Part shown: positions 33,188 through 44,599 of the stretch, one piece after another | How positions within the stretch are numbered: the first letter of the stretch is position 1 | Layout: every line of letters starts with the position of its first letter | Assembly: GCF_008831285.2 (NCBI RefSeq) | Contig: NW_022204720.1 | Coordinates: 1-54,845 of the forward strand | Direction: 5' to 3' | Origin: Nymphaea colorata | Lineage: Eukaryota; Streptophyta; Magnoliopsida; Nymphaeales; Nymphaeaceae | Length of the DNA stretch: 54,845 nt | The notes under the pieces: model-generated | Told to the model about the DNA's origin: nothing | The model's database searches: none | The model's input: the letters and a program-made list of their open reading frames with translations, nothing else | Program-made: the position numbers and the translations under genes

Positions 33188-34111
33188 ATGTTCTATTAGT
33201 TTCATAAATGGAGTAAAAACGATCTCTCACGCCCGCACAGATACAATACCTACGCATCGGACCCAAAGTCTGTGGCTCCACTACAGCTTCACGCGAACTT
33301 CAAGAGACCCTTACCCAGTACCTCTGATTCCAAGTAGTTTCCACACAGAAGGCGCCGAGACTGGAGTATCACTATCCAATATCTCCAAATTCACATACGG
33401 ACACTTCGAGCAAACTGTCAGCAACTTCGGAGTCCTCCTGCACCGCAATTTTGTAGGCGCCTCCACACTCCTACAGGCGCAAAAGTTCGGCAATCTTGCA
33501 GTTCGCATTGATAGGCACATGCAAGAGGAACGCGATAAACCAGCCGACAACCGCAGGACAGCTCAGAGGAAGTCCTTAATGATAATCGCACTGCTCTAAA
33601 GGGAATTGTTGATCTGCACGGGGCTAAATTGCTTCTGACTCTTCGGTCCTTTTCGATAGAGTCAGTGCAGACCCACCGTCTGATGTAGACGCTGCAGTTA
33701 CCCTTTTTAAGGCTGCTGGTCATGCATGTTCCCAGTGGAAAACTAGTTAAGGCTGTGGAAGGAGCCATGAGGCAGGAAGGCGCGACTGTGACTATCGACT
33801 ATGAAAAAATGGAAGGGAAGATAGGCCATGGAACTAACAGCGAGGTTAGGTATCAGGAAGTGCCTTACCTGTTCGAGAGGAGTGGACAGCAGCTGGCCAT
33901 TAACTTACCATATCTTGAACTACTGCACAGCGAGTCAGAATATCGTCAAAACGTATACCTGGAAAACAGGGATATTCTAGACATACTGGACTCAGACTTC
34001 GACAACGTTTAGCAAATCTTTAGGAAGTATTATTCAGTGGAAGAGCTAGAGGAACAACTCGGAAAAACAGGCATCGAGCGACACTCCCTCCCAGAAGCCG
34101 AAGACGATTGA
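33188..34111 (+). CDS. Unknown protein
   Basis: The in-frame TGA just upstream fixes ATG 33188 ('MFYEFHKWSKNDLSRPHRYN'). Later text: 'GHFEQTVSNFGVLLHRNFVG', 'QAQKFGNLAVRIDRHMQEE', 'VDLHGAKLLLTLRSFSIESV', 'QTHRLMETLQLPFLRLLVMH', 'DYEKMEGKIGHGTNSEVRY', with an acidic tail and TGA 34109. About 307 residues, GC-richer than its surroundings. Slips near 33320 and 33600 cancel. Family not recognised. Confidence 0.6.
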
Positions 34112-34318
34112 TTTGTGATGATTTAAGTCCAAACATATCCATCAAATTGCATGAAATCATTCTTATAGTTATTCAAGTAGGCCTAAATAAAATAAACCAT
34201 TTCAAAAGAGCATATTTATCCCGGCCTGATAAATCGAATGAAGAGTATAAATAAAAACCCAAACATATGGACTGCATAGATTTGATGTATGCATATGATT
34301 TTGTGATATAGTTTTATA

Positions 34319-37300
34319 ATGGAGGAGCTAAAGAAGGAAAATGGTCTGTTGCTGAAGCTTGTAACAACGCTTTAAAGTTAGATCAGCTCCAAAACCAGAT
34401 AGAACCAGCTACTCTTCCAGCAGTACGAGGAGCTAGCAGCCGACAACAAAGCACAGGCCACCCATATACTCACCCTCAAAAATTAAAATAAGGAACTCAG
34501 GAGAGCCTCCCTCACCCCCAAAGACCAGCCCAGATATACATATGCCGTTTTGAATAGTCCTAGAACATAAAAATTAATCGCGGATTTAGATCAAACGCAA
34601 CTACAACTGGCGGCTGCCAATCAATAAAACCAAAAACTAGTCAAGGAGGTATAATAACTCAAAAACCAAATTAACTAGCTATCAATAAACAAAAGAAATA
34701 GAAGCAATGAAGATAGTTTATGGATAAATCTAACGAAAGGATAGAGCACCTGTAACGATGCCTCATGAAGAAGGAAAAGGAAATGAAGGAACTCACACTC
34801 ATCATGTACGCCAAGGATGCAACTGCTTCCGAAATTACCATCAAACAGGAACAGAAAAATAAGGAAATTGATCAATTAGTCAAAGAAATATCAGCTCTCA
34901 AGCAAGAGAAGATCAAAAGTACGCTGAACTAAAGAATAGAGAAGAGCAAGCCATCTAGCAAGCAAGGCTTAAAGAAGCTAAAATTCACTAGCTTGAAAGA
35001 ATTATCGAGTAAGTGAAGAAAGGTGAAGGCAAAATAAGATAATTAGAAGAGGAACTCAAGGCTAAGAGAATTGAGGTGGTCGACCTGTAATCGATAATCA
35101 TGCGAAAATCATAAACTTTAGAAGAATTATCTATGTTTATGAATGAACAGGCATAGGAACTTCAAGCTGCCCTTGAGAAGTTGGAAAACCTTTAAAGGCA
35201 AAATTAAGCAACAGTAAAAACCTAACGAACGCTTCATGAAATTTTGTCATTACTTCAAGCAAAGACACAATAGCTTTAAAATCTACAATAAGAAATAAAA
35301 GTTGCCTAATAAGTGCTTTATTAAAGCCAGCAAAACAATAGCTATGCAGCTGACTTGCTAAAGCAAAGTCAAAATTAAATAAATTCCTATCAGCAGATAA
35401 GAGAGAATTTACTTTCTGAAATAGATCATTACAATAACAGATTCACCTCTTAAAGTAAGATCTATAGAATTGCCAAAGGGAAAATTAAATATCTTAGTCT
35501 CTTCTAAATAACTACAGACTTTAAATCAAATCATATGAATCGAAAGTTTGTAATTACGATCGAAATAAGCTCAACTAAAATAGGAATTAATACGTCTCTA
35601 AAATATGATTAATAAGGAAATGTAAGTCTTAGAAAAAATTAATGAACAAAATAAGTAGCTGGAAGCTATTTTAGGAGAAAATAAGCTTGTTAATGATTAC
35701 AAGTAAGAGATGGAGAGAAATATAATGGAAAAAGAAGAATAAATATCCACATTTATGGATGTGCTTGACAGCCTTCAAAACTAATCCAAAGAAAAAGATG
35801 CACAAATCGATCTTCTCACTGCTGAAAAGAATTAACTCATCAAAGAGAAATAAGTCAATAATTGCAAGCTTGAGGCCATAAAAATAGAAAAATAAACACT
35901 ATCCATATAAAATAAGGAACTTAAGTAATAAAATTCAAGGCTACTGGGAGAGAACGAAGCAATTTAGGTATCTTTAAACAATATTATTGCTTAAAATCTA
36001 AGTCTGAAAGGTTAAGTATAAGACTTGGAGAAGCAAGTAGCTAAATTTAAATAAGAATTAGCATCTGTGCGTAAGGAAAATAAGGGAGAGCTTAAGGTGG
36101 ATGGAAGCAGCGTTCCAGTGATAACCTATAGAAGGAACAATACATCGACATGCTCAACGCTGTCATTTAAAGCATCAAAAACTAACACTAATAAAGCATC
36201 ACTAAAATTCAAACCAAAAACCACATAATTAACGAGCTTCAGAGGCGTCTTGAGGAAGCCTAGCAGACCTATAGTGCAGAAATCACCAACCTTCGCAACT
36301 CCATCGCTTGTCAGGAAGTCATATCCTATGAACAGTTAGCTGCCAAGTTCCCCAAAAAGCGTCGCTCCATAGAAAGACATTAGCTTGGAATAGTTCAATG
36401 AAGTACTGTAATAGATTGAAGCCTAGAAAGGAATTGAAGTAAAAAGAGCAATAGATATAGCGGTTAAAGGAAAGTTAGCGGCAGTTGCTCACATAAAAAG
36501 ACAAGTTGAGTCCAAACGTAGAATCTTTGTAGGATAATAACTCAGGCCCATCTCCAACATTCGGCCAAGCGTTGACTCTCCTCATCATTTGAATTCCATT
36601 CTGACGAGACACCTTCACACATAGAACTGTAAACCTAATCTCTGCATGATACTATAGAAGAGCAGCACTGCATCATCCTAGAGCTGCAGGACAACCTTAT
36701 GAGAGCCGAGCATACGCACAACTCATAGGTAATGGCTCTTCGCAGGAACATTGCAGAGCTAAGTGCATAGAATTTGCAGCTCAAACGAAGCCTATACGAA
36801 GTCAATCCCAAATCGGTTGACCTACCTACTTTGGTCAAAGAATATCCCAAAAAAGACGTTTTGCCATCATTTAGCAGTACTTCTCGCATGCGTCCCTCCT
36901 CTCCGCCCACCACGACCACCACAGGACATTCGCAAATTCTCACATCGAGCATCCCAACTTCCAAAAAAGTATCCCCAAGACCATCCCTACACAGTAATCC
37001 CTACATTGCCATGATGACCAACGATAAGGGTGAGCTGCGCTTCCTGAAAGTGGGAGCTGGTCTATTCAGGAACTCCGCAGTTTGCTCCAGCAGTGATTCT
37101 TCCAGCGATAATTTTATTCATATGAAGAGCAGCGGCTTTAAGAAGCAGCTCAGTGTTAATCTGGGACCCATATCACCTTAGGTTTACCCATTCGTTATCG
37201 GTGACCTCGAGCAGACCATCGACGGTCAGGCTCACCTCGGGGGCAATCTTAACTGCGAGTGCGAATTGTGTGGTCAACGCAGCCATACTGGTCGTGAGCC

Positions 37301-38946
37301 ACCAGATGGCAACCTTTTTAGGACCAACAGCAGATAGTCGGCCTTTTGGCTCAAGAAGATCCTCGATGGATTATGCTTAAGTGGTGCAAGGACACTAAAA
37401 TTTCACTTGCCCGACATCATCTTCCTCGAAGGCGACAACCTCGAAATTTTCCAGACCAATCGCAAAGATGGAAGGCTGATAAAGCTGACAAACAGTGTTT
37501 CTTTACGATCGATGTACCCCACAGCTGTGCGTCTGAGGAAGTAGTATAAGAACATCTTAGAAGAGACTTTCAACGAGAAGATGCTGGAGCAAATCGATCC
37601 CTAATTCATGCATGTGAAGTACTTCGACAAGTTTGTTCCACCCTACTTCCATGACGGCCAGGGAACACAGATCCTGAGGGATAATAAATCGCACTTTCGC
37701 AGGTATGTCCTGCACAAGAACAAAAAATATGAGATCCAGCAAATCGAGGAGCATAAAATGAACGATAAGGAGCCCTTTTGCCTTGTAAAGTACACTGACG
37801 GTAACTGCCAGCTTTTCAACCAACGCTAATTCTAAGTATACTCCCTTTCTCTCCCTTCCAAGCTTACAGAATAACTGGTCTACGTCCAATCCTACATCAA
37901 ATATAAACTATAGTCTGACGCAATTTACTACTCTCAGTATACTCTAGGGCCTACCTCCATAGATCATGAACTCGATAACCGCGCTGAACGGGAAACAATG
38001 GTGCTGATAGGCGGCGTGGGGCAGTTTGAAGTCGGTTATAAGGATGTATAGACTTACGATGAGCTGGGCCACGAAATGATGGTGAGCTAGCCAAGGAAGT
38101 ATGTGCAGCTGATGACTTATAAGATCGTGCATTACCTCAGCATGACTTCACGCATCTACATCGACCATATCAAGATCAAGTGGATCATGAACGATATCGG
38201 TCATGTCTATCTACAAGAAGTCATGGAATTCGCTTATTCGGACGTCCCAAGAAGACTCATCAAGTACCGCTCCCACCAAAGACGAAACTCTTTAGTTCTA
38301 TCACGAGTCGCATAACTTCGTCCAATTATATAAGGAGCTTAAACGTCGGAAGACACTCAACACTCACATCATCAAGAATACGATACAAGGCAAGACTTAC
38401 TAAGAGATATTACAGTTGATTGATCCTGATGCGAAGCCTGCTCCTCGTCCTCACTTTCACTTGCATGCTAATTCTCTATTTGTCAAAAGTCGCACAGCTG
38501 CGAAGTCCACTCCAAAGAAGGAATAAAATAATACTGTGAGCCTGTTGGTGGGAGAAACAGAAGAGAGGATAGAGAGGGCGCCTAGCAGCTACTAGAAGCA
38601 TTTAAAGTCCAATCCGAAGATCAAGGAACGCAGCAGCAAGCGTTATAACTCAGTCACTCTAGACAAGTGGCGGAATGTTGGACTGGCTGAGCGCAAGGAA
38701 CGGATCAGCAGCAAGATAGACAGCTACTTTACTATTAAGGTTCCTGACGAGCAAATCAGTCCATAAAATAAAACCATTGAACTGCATCCTCACAAATCAA
38801 AGTCCTCCGGAAAATGCAGGCTCAGATATGCACTCGAAGAGTAAGAAGAACCGGAATACTATAACACTGCCAGCACATTTAGATCCTTCAAGCGATCAGA
38901 GCAAACCACTCGCAGGACCATCGCCACGTCGAGCAGAAATGGCTGA
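34319..38946 (+). CDS. Large coiled-coil protein with C-terminal globular region
   Basis: About 1,540 residues. 34319-36830 is an almost continuous coiled coil: 'LKKENGLLLKLVTTLESEIS', 'NQKLVKEVEELKNQINELS', 'KKEKEMKELTLIMYAKD', 'VMALRRNIAELSAENLQLKR'. TAA/TAG are very dense here and fit Glu in heptads. Then comes a Ser/Thr/Pro linker ('MRPSSPPTTTTTGHSQI') and a folded region: 'VYPFVIGDLEQTIDG', 'HLPDIIFLEGDNLEIF', 'HFRRYVLHKNKKYEIQQIEE', 'RIYIDHIKIKWIMNDIGHV', and a basic end before TGA 38944. Slips at several points; the junction near 36590 was checked and has no intergenic gap. Possibly a basal-body or cytoskeletal protein (inference). Confidence 0.65.
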
Positions 38947-39019
38947 TTCTCATACATGGCAAAGTAGATGTTGTGGTTTGATTATCAATAGAATATTTTT
39001 CCGAATAAAATGTTATAAA

Positions 39020-40620
39020 TCAAACAAAGGGATTTTTCTCTTTCTGGAAGTTGGCGTCAAAGTTAAGATTCTTCCTATAAGCTTCGGGTGTGAGTCCGAC
39101 CAGCTGGTGGTACTCCTCGACCTGTCTTGGCAGCTATTCTAGGACTTATCTTGCCAGCTCAACTCCGTTGTTGTTGTGTTGGGAGAACTCAACGAACTGG
39201 ACAAGATCTCTTTGTGTTTTGTTGCCCTGGAAGTCAGTCATTTGGCAGTCGTCGTCATCGAGTTCATGCATAGCGCTCCAGTCTTAGCCGTTGCCGATTC
39301 CGATGATGATGATACTCAAAGGCAATTTTCCACATTTTACAAGCAAATCCTTCACTTCTTCCTTGTCGTGGATGATGCCGTCTGTTAGGATCAACAGTAT
39401 CATGTACTATTTGATTTCCTTCTTCATGCCCTCGCACACTGCCATGGCTTCTCTGAGAAGTGGCGCAAAGAAGGTGGGTCCTGAAAAGGCTAGATGGGGC
39501 AACACTGCGCGGTAGCCCTATATGATTCCACCAAGTTGGAAGAGGTTTGGATTAGATTCAGAGCCATTGAGGGGAAACAGTGGTGCACCTTGTTGCCAGT
39601 GGCGAAGTTGGGAAGCGCAACTTTGGCTCCAAAGCCGAAGGTGGGGACTAGCTTATCAGTATCGTAATCAAGGACGATGTTGCAAACCTCATGAAGAGCT
39701 TACTAGTATTGGCTCTTCTTACCATATCCTACATAGTGGAGTGACTGAGCCTGGCTTTGGATTCCGTTGCTGGCTGTGAAGTCGATGCAGACACCATCGC
39801 CATTTGCATTCCACTGGAAAGGTAATCCGTAAAGTCGTATTTTACGGTTTGCTTGAAGTTTTCCAGGACAACCACACCTTTCTCCTGCTGTTTGTGCATC
39901 AGTGTCAATCGAAGATTGCCTCCGCTGAGCGAGGCGAGGTCAGTGCGAGCCTATCCGATCAAGGAGTGACCGGAGTTATTGAAGAAGCGAATCATGATGG
40001 CTGTTTGGGTTATTGTTGCAAAGGCGTTTTTCGTTAATCTTGAAAGGATTAAATCTATTGTTTTTACCTTCTCTTGCTTAGCTTTCATACAGTAGAAATT
40101 CCTCGCCTCCCTTGAGCTTGTAAAGCTTCCATTGAGCCTCGCCCTATCCGAAGCACAGGAAATACGAGCCTACGTCAATGTTTCTTCCTGAAACTGTGAA
40201 CTCCACATATCTACTGCTACCTCTTTCCACTTTCTATCCTCTCATGTTTATCACTCCTTGCCTTGCTCCGTGAAGCTAGATGTCCTTTTCCACACCCATC
40301 TTGCGGGCGTTGAAGATTTAACCCACCGTAGCTGATCCTTCTCCCAAGAGCTGGCGGTTGCCCGTATAGATCTCAACGATGATCTTCTGGCGAACTTCGA
40401 AGACGTATTCAAGAGTGAGGGACTCAGGGAAGTCGAAACCTTGCATATAAGAGGAGACAGGCTTAGTTTGCATTAATTTTTTTCTTGGTCTGTTGGTCTC
40501 CTGAAGGTAAATCTCCAAATATGCCGAGGAAGCCTCGAGGCTTTTGATGGTGAAGTAGATTTCCACCTTTTATGACTCCTGTTCTGAGAGTAGAGAGTCT
40601 TTTCTTGCGTCTGCGTCCAT
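39020..40620 (-). CDS. Copine (C2-C2-vWA)
   Basis: Ca2+-dependent phospholipid-binding protein. C2A: 'VEIYFTIKSLEASSAYLEIY' ... 'YVFEVRQKIIVEIY'. C2B: 'RYVEFTVSGRNIDVGSYFLC' ... 'IMIRFFNNSGHSLIGEARTD'. vWA/copine domain: 'CIDFTASNG' (MIDAS DxTxS), 'LDYDTDKLVPTFGFGAK', 'AFSGPTFFAPLLREAM', 'MILLILTDGIIHD', 'PLSIIIIGIGNG', 'RDLVQFVEFSQHN'. About 530 residues. A slip or a 29-nt GT-AG intron lies near 40045; others near 39800 and 39570. Start at ATG 40618-40620. Confidence 0.92.
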
Positions 40621-41016
40621 GTGAAATATTTATGTATGATTTAAAAAAACAAACAATAAATGGTAGTTCTTGCAAATAGATCTAAGCTATTCTGACATAT
40701 TTAATTCTACCTATTAAGATTCTAATACGATCATAAATCTTATTAAAAGCTCCAGCCAGATCCGATCAGGAAGGCAAATGATAAACTTAAAAAGTTTAAG
40801 ACTTTCAATAATTTACATATTTTAGTTATATCATAAACCTATCCCACATATTTTATTCGATTTTTCACATAGTTTCTTCGTAAGGCCTTGATGAATCATC
40901 CAATTCTCTCAAATAGTTGTCTTTTAGTCTGTTTTGATATGCCATACGGCATTTTTCAAATAATTATGCGTGTTATGTGATGATGTTATGATGATGATTG
41001 ATATGATGGATGGATA
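40621..41016. other. Intergenic, upstream of copine
   Basis: AT-rich, between two minus genes. No gene or fold supported. Confidence 0.5.
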
Positions 41017-42786
41017 TCACGCTGCGAAGTAGATCTTGATGATGTTCTTGGCGATGGAGTTGAGGACGTTTTCCTTGCTCTTGCTCATCCAGTCCCTCAG
41101 CTCTGTGAAGTCGATTTGTCGGCGTTGCGTTTCTTCTCATCGAAGTACTCGCGGAAGATGACCTGAAGGTTCTCCAAATCGTTGAAGATGTTGTTGAATG
41201 CGTGGCTGATCACCAGCATGGACAGGGAGTAGTTCAGCTTGTTTCCCTTCTTGTTGGCCTTGTTCTTCAATGTCTCACGCAGGACTCCGAAGATGTAGAT
41301 GGTTGACTTACGGTAGGACTACTTGAAAGCACCGTCGAAGGCCTTGTCATCAACTTCGGGCTGAAGGCTGCAGCGAATTTAGAGTTAATGCCCTAAATTT
41401 CGTTGAGAGAACCACGGCACTGATCGTATAGGTTGGCTAGCTTGAGAACTGCTTGGTTGAGGCACTCATCCACATCCTTGTAGAACTCTTTGAACTGTTT
41501 GGTGGCGAGAACTTCTGCCCACTTGAGTCCAGGGTATTGTTTTGCCAGGTCATTTTTGGTGAGGCCATCGCGGAAGTTGCGCAAGAGGACGATGTAATAC
41601 TTGAGGAGGTTGTAGGAGAGCATGAGACGCTCATGGATCTTGAGGACATCCTTAAGGTCAAGGAATTCATCAGCATTATCCTTCAAAAAGTCGATTTCGT
41701 CCTTCTTTCTCTCCAGGATCTCTTTTTCCTCGGGGAATTCTTTGTCCTTCTTGCGGATGACGCTCATGGTGCCGCGAATGTTGTCTTCTCCTCTTCGCTC
41801 TTTTTGCTGGTGAGCTTATTGATGAATGACTTTTTGACGATTTTGCTGGGCTGGAACTTCTTGGAGTAGAGGATCTTGCTGGCCTCAGCCACCACGGGGA
41901 AGTGCTTGGCGAAAACTGGGTGCTTTCTGATGTCAGAGAAGGTGATGCGGTTATCTGGATCCAAGTCGAACATCTTCTTGAAGAGGTCCTCGATGTCTGG
42001 GGTGCAGTTGGCAGTTATCTGCTTCTTCGTTTGCGCAACAGCCTTGGAATAGCTGAAGTTATCGGCTAACTTCTTGAGCTCCACTTCTTTGCGTTCGGGT
42101 GCCCAGTGCGGATTGAGTTCTACTTCATAAAAGCTTTACTGAAGGGGAACTCCATGTTGAGCATGAAGTAGAAGAGAACTCCGAAGGCCCACATGTCACT
42201 TCGAATCCGTAGAAGCTGGCCTCGTTGCCTGAGAAGATCTCAGGAGACATGAACTGTTCAGTTCCCAGAATGGTTCCTCCGATGTCGGCCTTCTTCTTAC
42301 TGAATCCGAAATCCGCCAGCTTGAAGCACTTCATAGTTACAATCTTACCTCCTTTCCGTTTTCATTCTTGATCAGAACGTTTTGCGACTTGATGTCTCGG
42401 TGGAGGTATCCTTCTTGATGGAGTTGCTCCAAGCCGATGATAACCTCTGCCAGTACTTCTGTGGCTTTTGGGAGGCTAAATACCCTATTGGCAAGTTTCG
42501 CCTGGTAGTTGATGAGATCTCCGCCATCGCAGTATTCGAGGACAAGGTAGATGCTGGTATCGTCCTCGGCCACATCATACAGTTTGATAATGTTGGGGGA
42601 GTTCATGGTCTTCATGCACTCGATTTCTCCATCCAGATACTCTCGCAGGTGCGGTTCGTTTTCTATCATGCGCACGGAGATCAGTTTGAGAGCGAGTTGC
42701 TGGCCCTTCTCGTCCTCCACCAGGTACACGTCTCCGTAGGCGCCCTTGCCCAGCCTGCGCTTGTTCTTGTACTTGTTCAGGAACAT
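41017..42786 (-). CDS. Ulk/Atg1-like Ser/Thr kinase with helical C-terminus
   Basis: Kinase domain, residues 1-280: P loop 'RRLGKGAYGDVYLVED', Lys in 'LALKLISV', hinge 'YLVLEYCDGGDL', catalytic loop 'HRDIKSQNVLI', 'KLADFGFSKK' (DFG), 'LGTEQFMSPEIFSGN', 'DMWAFGVLFYFML', 'MFDLDPDNRITFSDIRKHP'. All catalytic residues are present. The C-terminal 250 residues are helical and charged ('ILERKKDEIDFLKDNADEF', 'SLSMLVISHAFNNIFNDLEN'), ending '...NIIKIYFAA'. A 20-nt intron lies at 42329-42348. At least five single-base deletions must be corrected (near 42200, 42135, 41793, 41362, 41122). Family assignment to Ulk/Atg1 rests on domain order and is tentative. Confidence 0.88.
42329..42348 (-). other. 20-nt intron before DFG of kinase
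   Basis: GTAAGA...ATGAAG on the minus strand; removal joins 'NENGKE' to 'CFKLADFGFSKK' in frame. Confidence 0.85.
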
Positions 42787-43017
42787 TAAGATATAATACA
42801 GCCCTTAAGTCTAACTTTCTCAATTATTCACCGGTATGTATGTCTAGTTTTAGACCGTAGAGGATAAAGAGAGAGAGGGGTGGGAGGATGCAAAGGACCG
42901 ATTTTTTAGTTTTGGGGGAAGGGGTGGTAGGAGGGATAAAGAGCTTACTTTTTGAATAATTAGCGGTCATTATTGGATCATATGTAAGCTTCACATAAAT
43001 ACAGCCATATCCAATTA

Positions 43018-44325
43018 TCACTCGCTACGGATCAAGACCTCAGATTCGATGCTGGCGCCATCAGCCACGCGACATCCACCCTCGGCATAGGTGCTTTGAT
43101 ACTCACTCCTTCTCCAATACTGCATCCGCTTCCCAAACACTTTCTGCGATTTTACAGTTATCCTTCACCTCTACGTTGTCGAGTAGGATGGAGTTGATGA
43201 TTTCCACATTCTTGCCAATTTTGCAGTTGGCTCCGATGCAGCTCCTGCGTAGGCGGGTATTGCCACCAATGCTGGCAGATTCAACCACATTGGCATTTCC
43301 TTTGAATTCCTTGCGTTAATCGAGTGGATCTGAGTAGGGGGTGGGCAGCAGGACTTCTTTCTGCTTGGGACCTCTGATTATACTGTCGAAGTTCATGGCT
43401 TCGTATATCTTTTTGGAGGCTATTTTGCGAATATAGGCGTTCTGGTCGCTGAGGTGGATGAACACGCGCAAAGGAGCAGGGGCCACCTCAGTGGAGTCCG
43501 CCAAGGAGAGCAGGCGTGAGTTCGTCTGGTGCTTTACCAATAACTGCACCAAGTACGGCTTCACTTCGTAAACTTCTTCGTGGTTCAGGTTTAGTAGGAT
43601 GCGAACTATATTATGTGAGGAATACTGACGCGAGAGCCGAAGATGTATGTGCGCGAATCCACTATCCTGCGGAAGCTGCCCTTACGGACCTGTTTGAAGA
43701 TAGAGGGATCTATCCTCACTCCTTCATTCTCCAGTTCTTCCATCATGTCGAGGAAGAGACACTGTCCATTTTATCCGATGAGGGCATTGTCGATTTCAGT
43801 CTCTAGCTCGCCCTCAGGCAGCTTCTTTCCTGCTCTCCCAATTCCCTCTTGGGTTTGGCGATGAGGGTGGCTTCGCTGCGGTGCTGTTGGTGGAACAGGA
43901 GCATGTCCTTCAATGGGACTGCGCTGAGAGTGTCTGCGTGCATCACAATATAGTTCGATAGAGTTGCTTCTCAGCAGCTACCACTTCCTTCAAGGCCAAG
44001 GTGGTATTGGCGATGTCCTTAGTCACGTGGAATTGGATCTTGTGGGGATAGTCGCGGTGAAGGTTTAAAAATTGAGTCTCAACGAATTGCTGCAGCTGGG
44101 GTTGCTCTTCAGAACCCACAATCACGATCTCTAAATGGTCAATCGCATACTTTGCAGGTCAGGCACTGCCAGCAGGGCCTCTAGTTGATAGACGATGAGT
44201 TTCTTTGGACCGATGGATAGCAAAGCAATGGGGTAATTTTTAGTGAGGGGGTATAGCTCCCTCGATGTGCTTTTGATTTAGGCGATGATGACAGCGATGG
44301 TCTTGGAGGATTCAGGTTGTTCCAT
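43018..44325 (-). CDS. EIF2B3: eIF2B gamma-like translation factor subunit
   Basis: Subunit of the guanine exchange factor for eIF2. N-terminal nucleotidyltransferase-like domain: 'ALLSIGPKKLIVYQLEALL', 'EIVIVGSEEQPQLQQF', 'VMHADTLSAVPLKDMLLFHQ'. Middle: 'KPYLVQLLVKHQTNSRLL', 'PAPLRVFIHLSDQNAYIRKI'. C-terminal left-handed beta-helix hexapeptides: 'ASIGGNTRLRRSCIGANCKI', 'GKNVEIINSILLDNVEVKD', 'GCSIGEGVSIKA'. The G-x-G-x-R loop of the sugar-nucleotide fold is not recognisable at the N-terminus. About 435 residues. Slips near 44130, 43945, 43800 and 43100. eIF2B epsilon is the main alternative, but the C-terminal W2 domain is absent. Confidence 0.72.
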
Positions 44326-44599
44326 TATAAATATTAATAATCAACAAAGATTTCTTTTATATCATTAAGGACTTATTCCCAGTTAAGGCATGTACGAGTA
44401 GGGATTGAGCAAACCTTTTGCTCGGTATATGTAGCTTGCTTATAAGCCAATTAGGACCAAAGACCGATGCATTCTTTGTATCCTAAGCCCTCTGATCTCC
44501 ATATCTAGGATGGTGATGTCAAAAGATTTTATCATTTTTTGTGTGTTTTGATGAATGATTGGCGCCTTATGGTTTATGATGGTGATAAATATATAATAA

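Noticed and set aside
41017-42786. The Ulk-like kinase as a pseudogene because of many frame slips
   Set aside because: All motifs survive once single bases are added, and similar slips occur in most conserved genes here, so error is simpler.
17040-44175. Recurring 'caggcactgcc' sequence (17040, 44165) as a shared regulatory site
   Set aside because: Only a few hits, inside coding regions, with no common position; likely chance.
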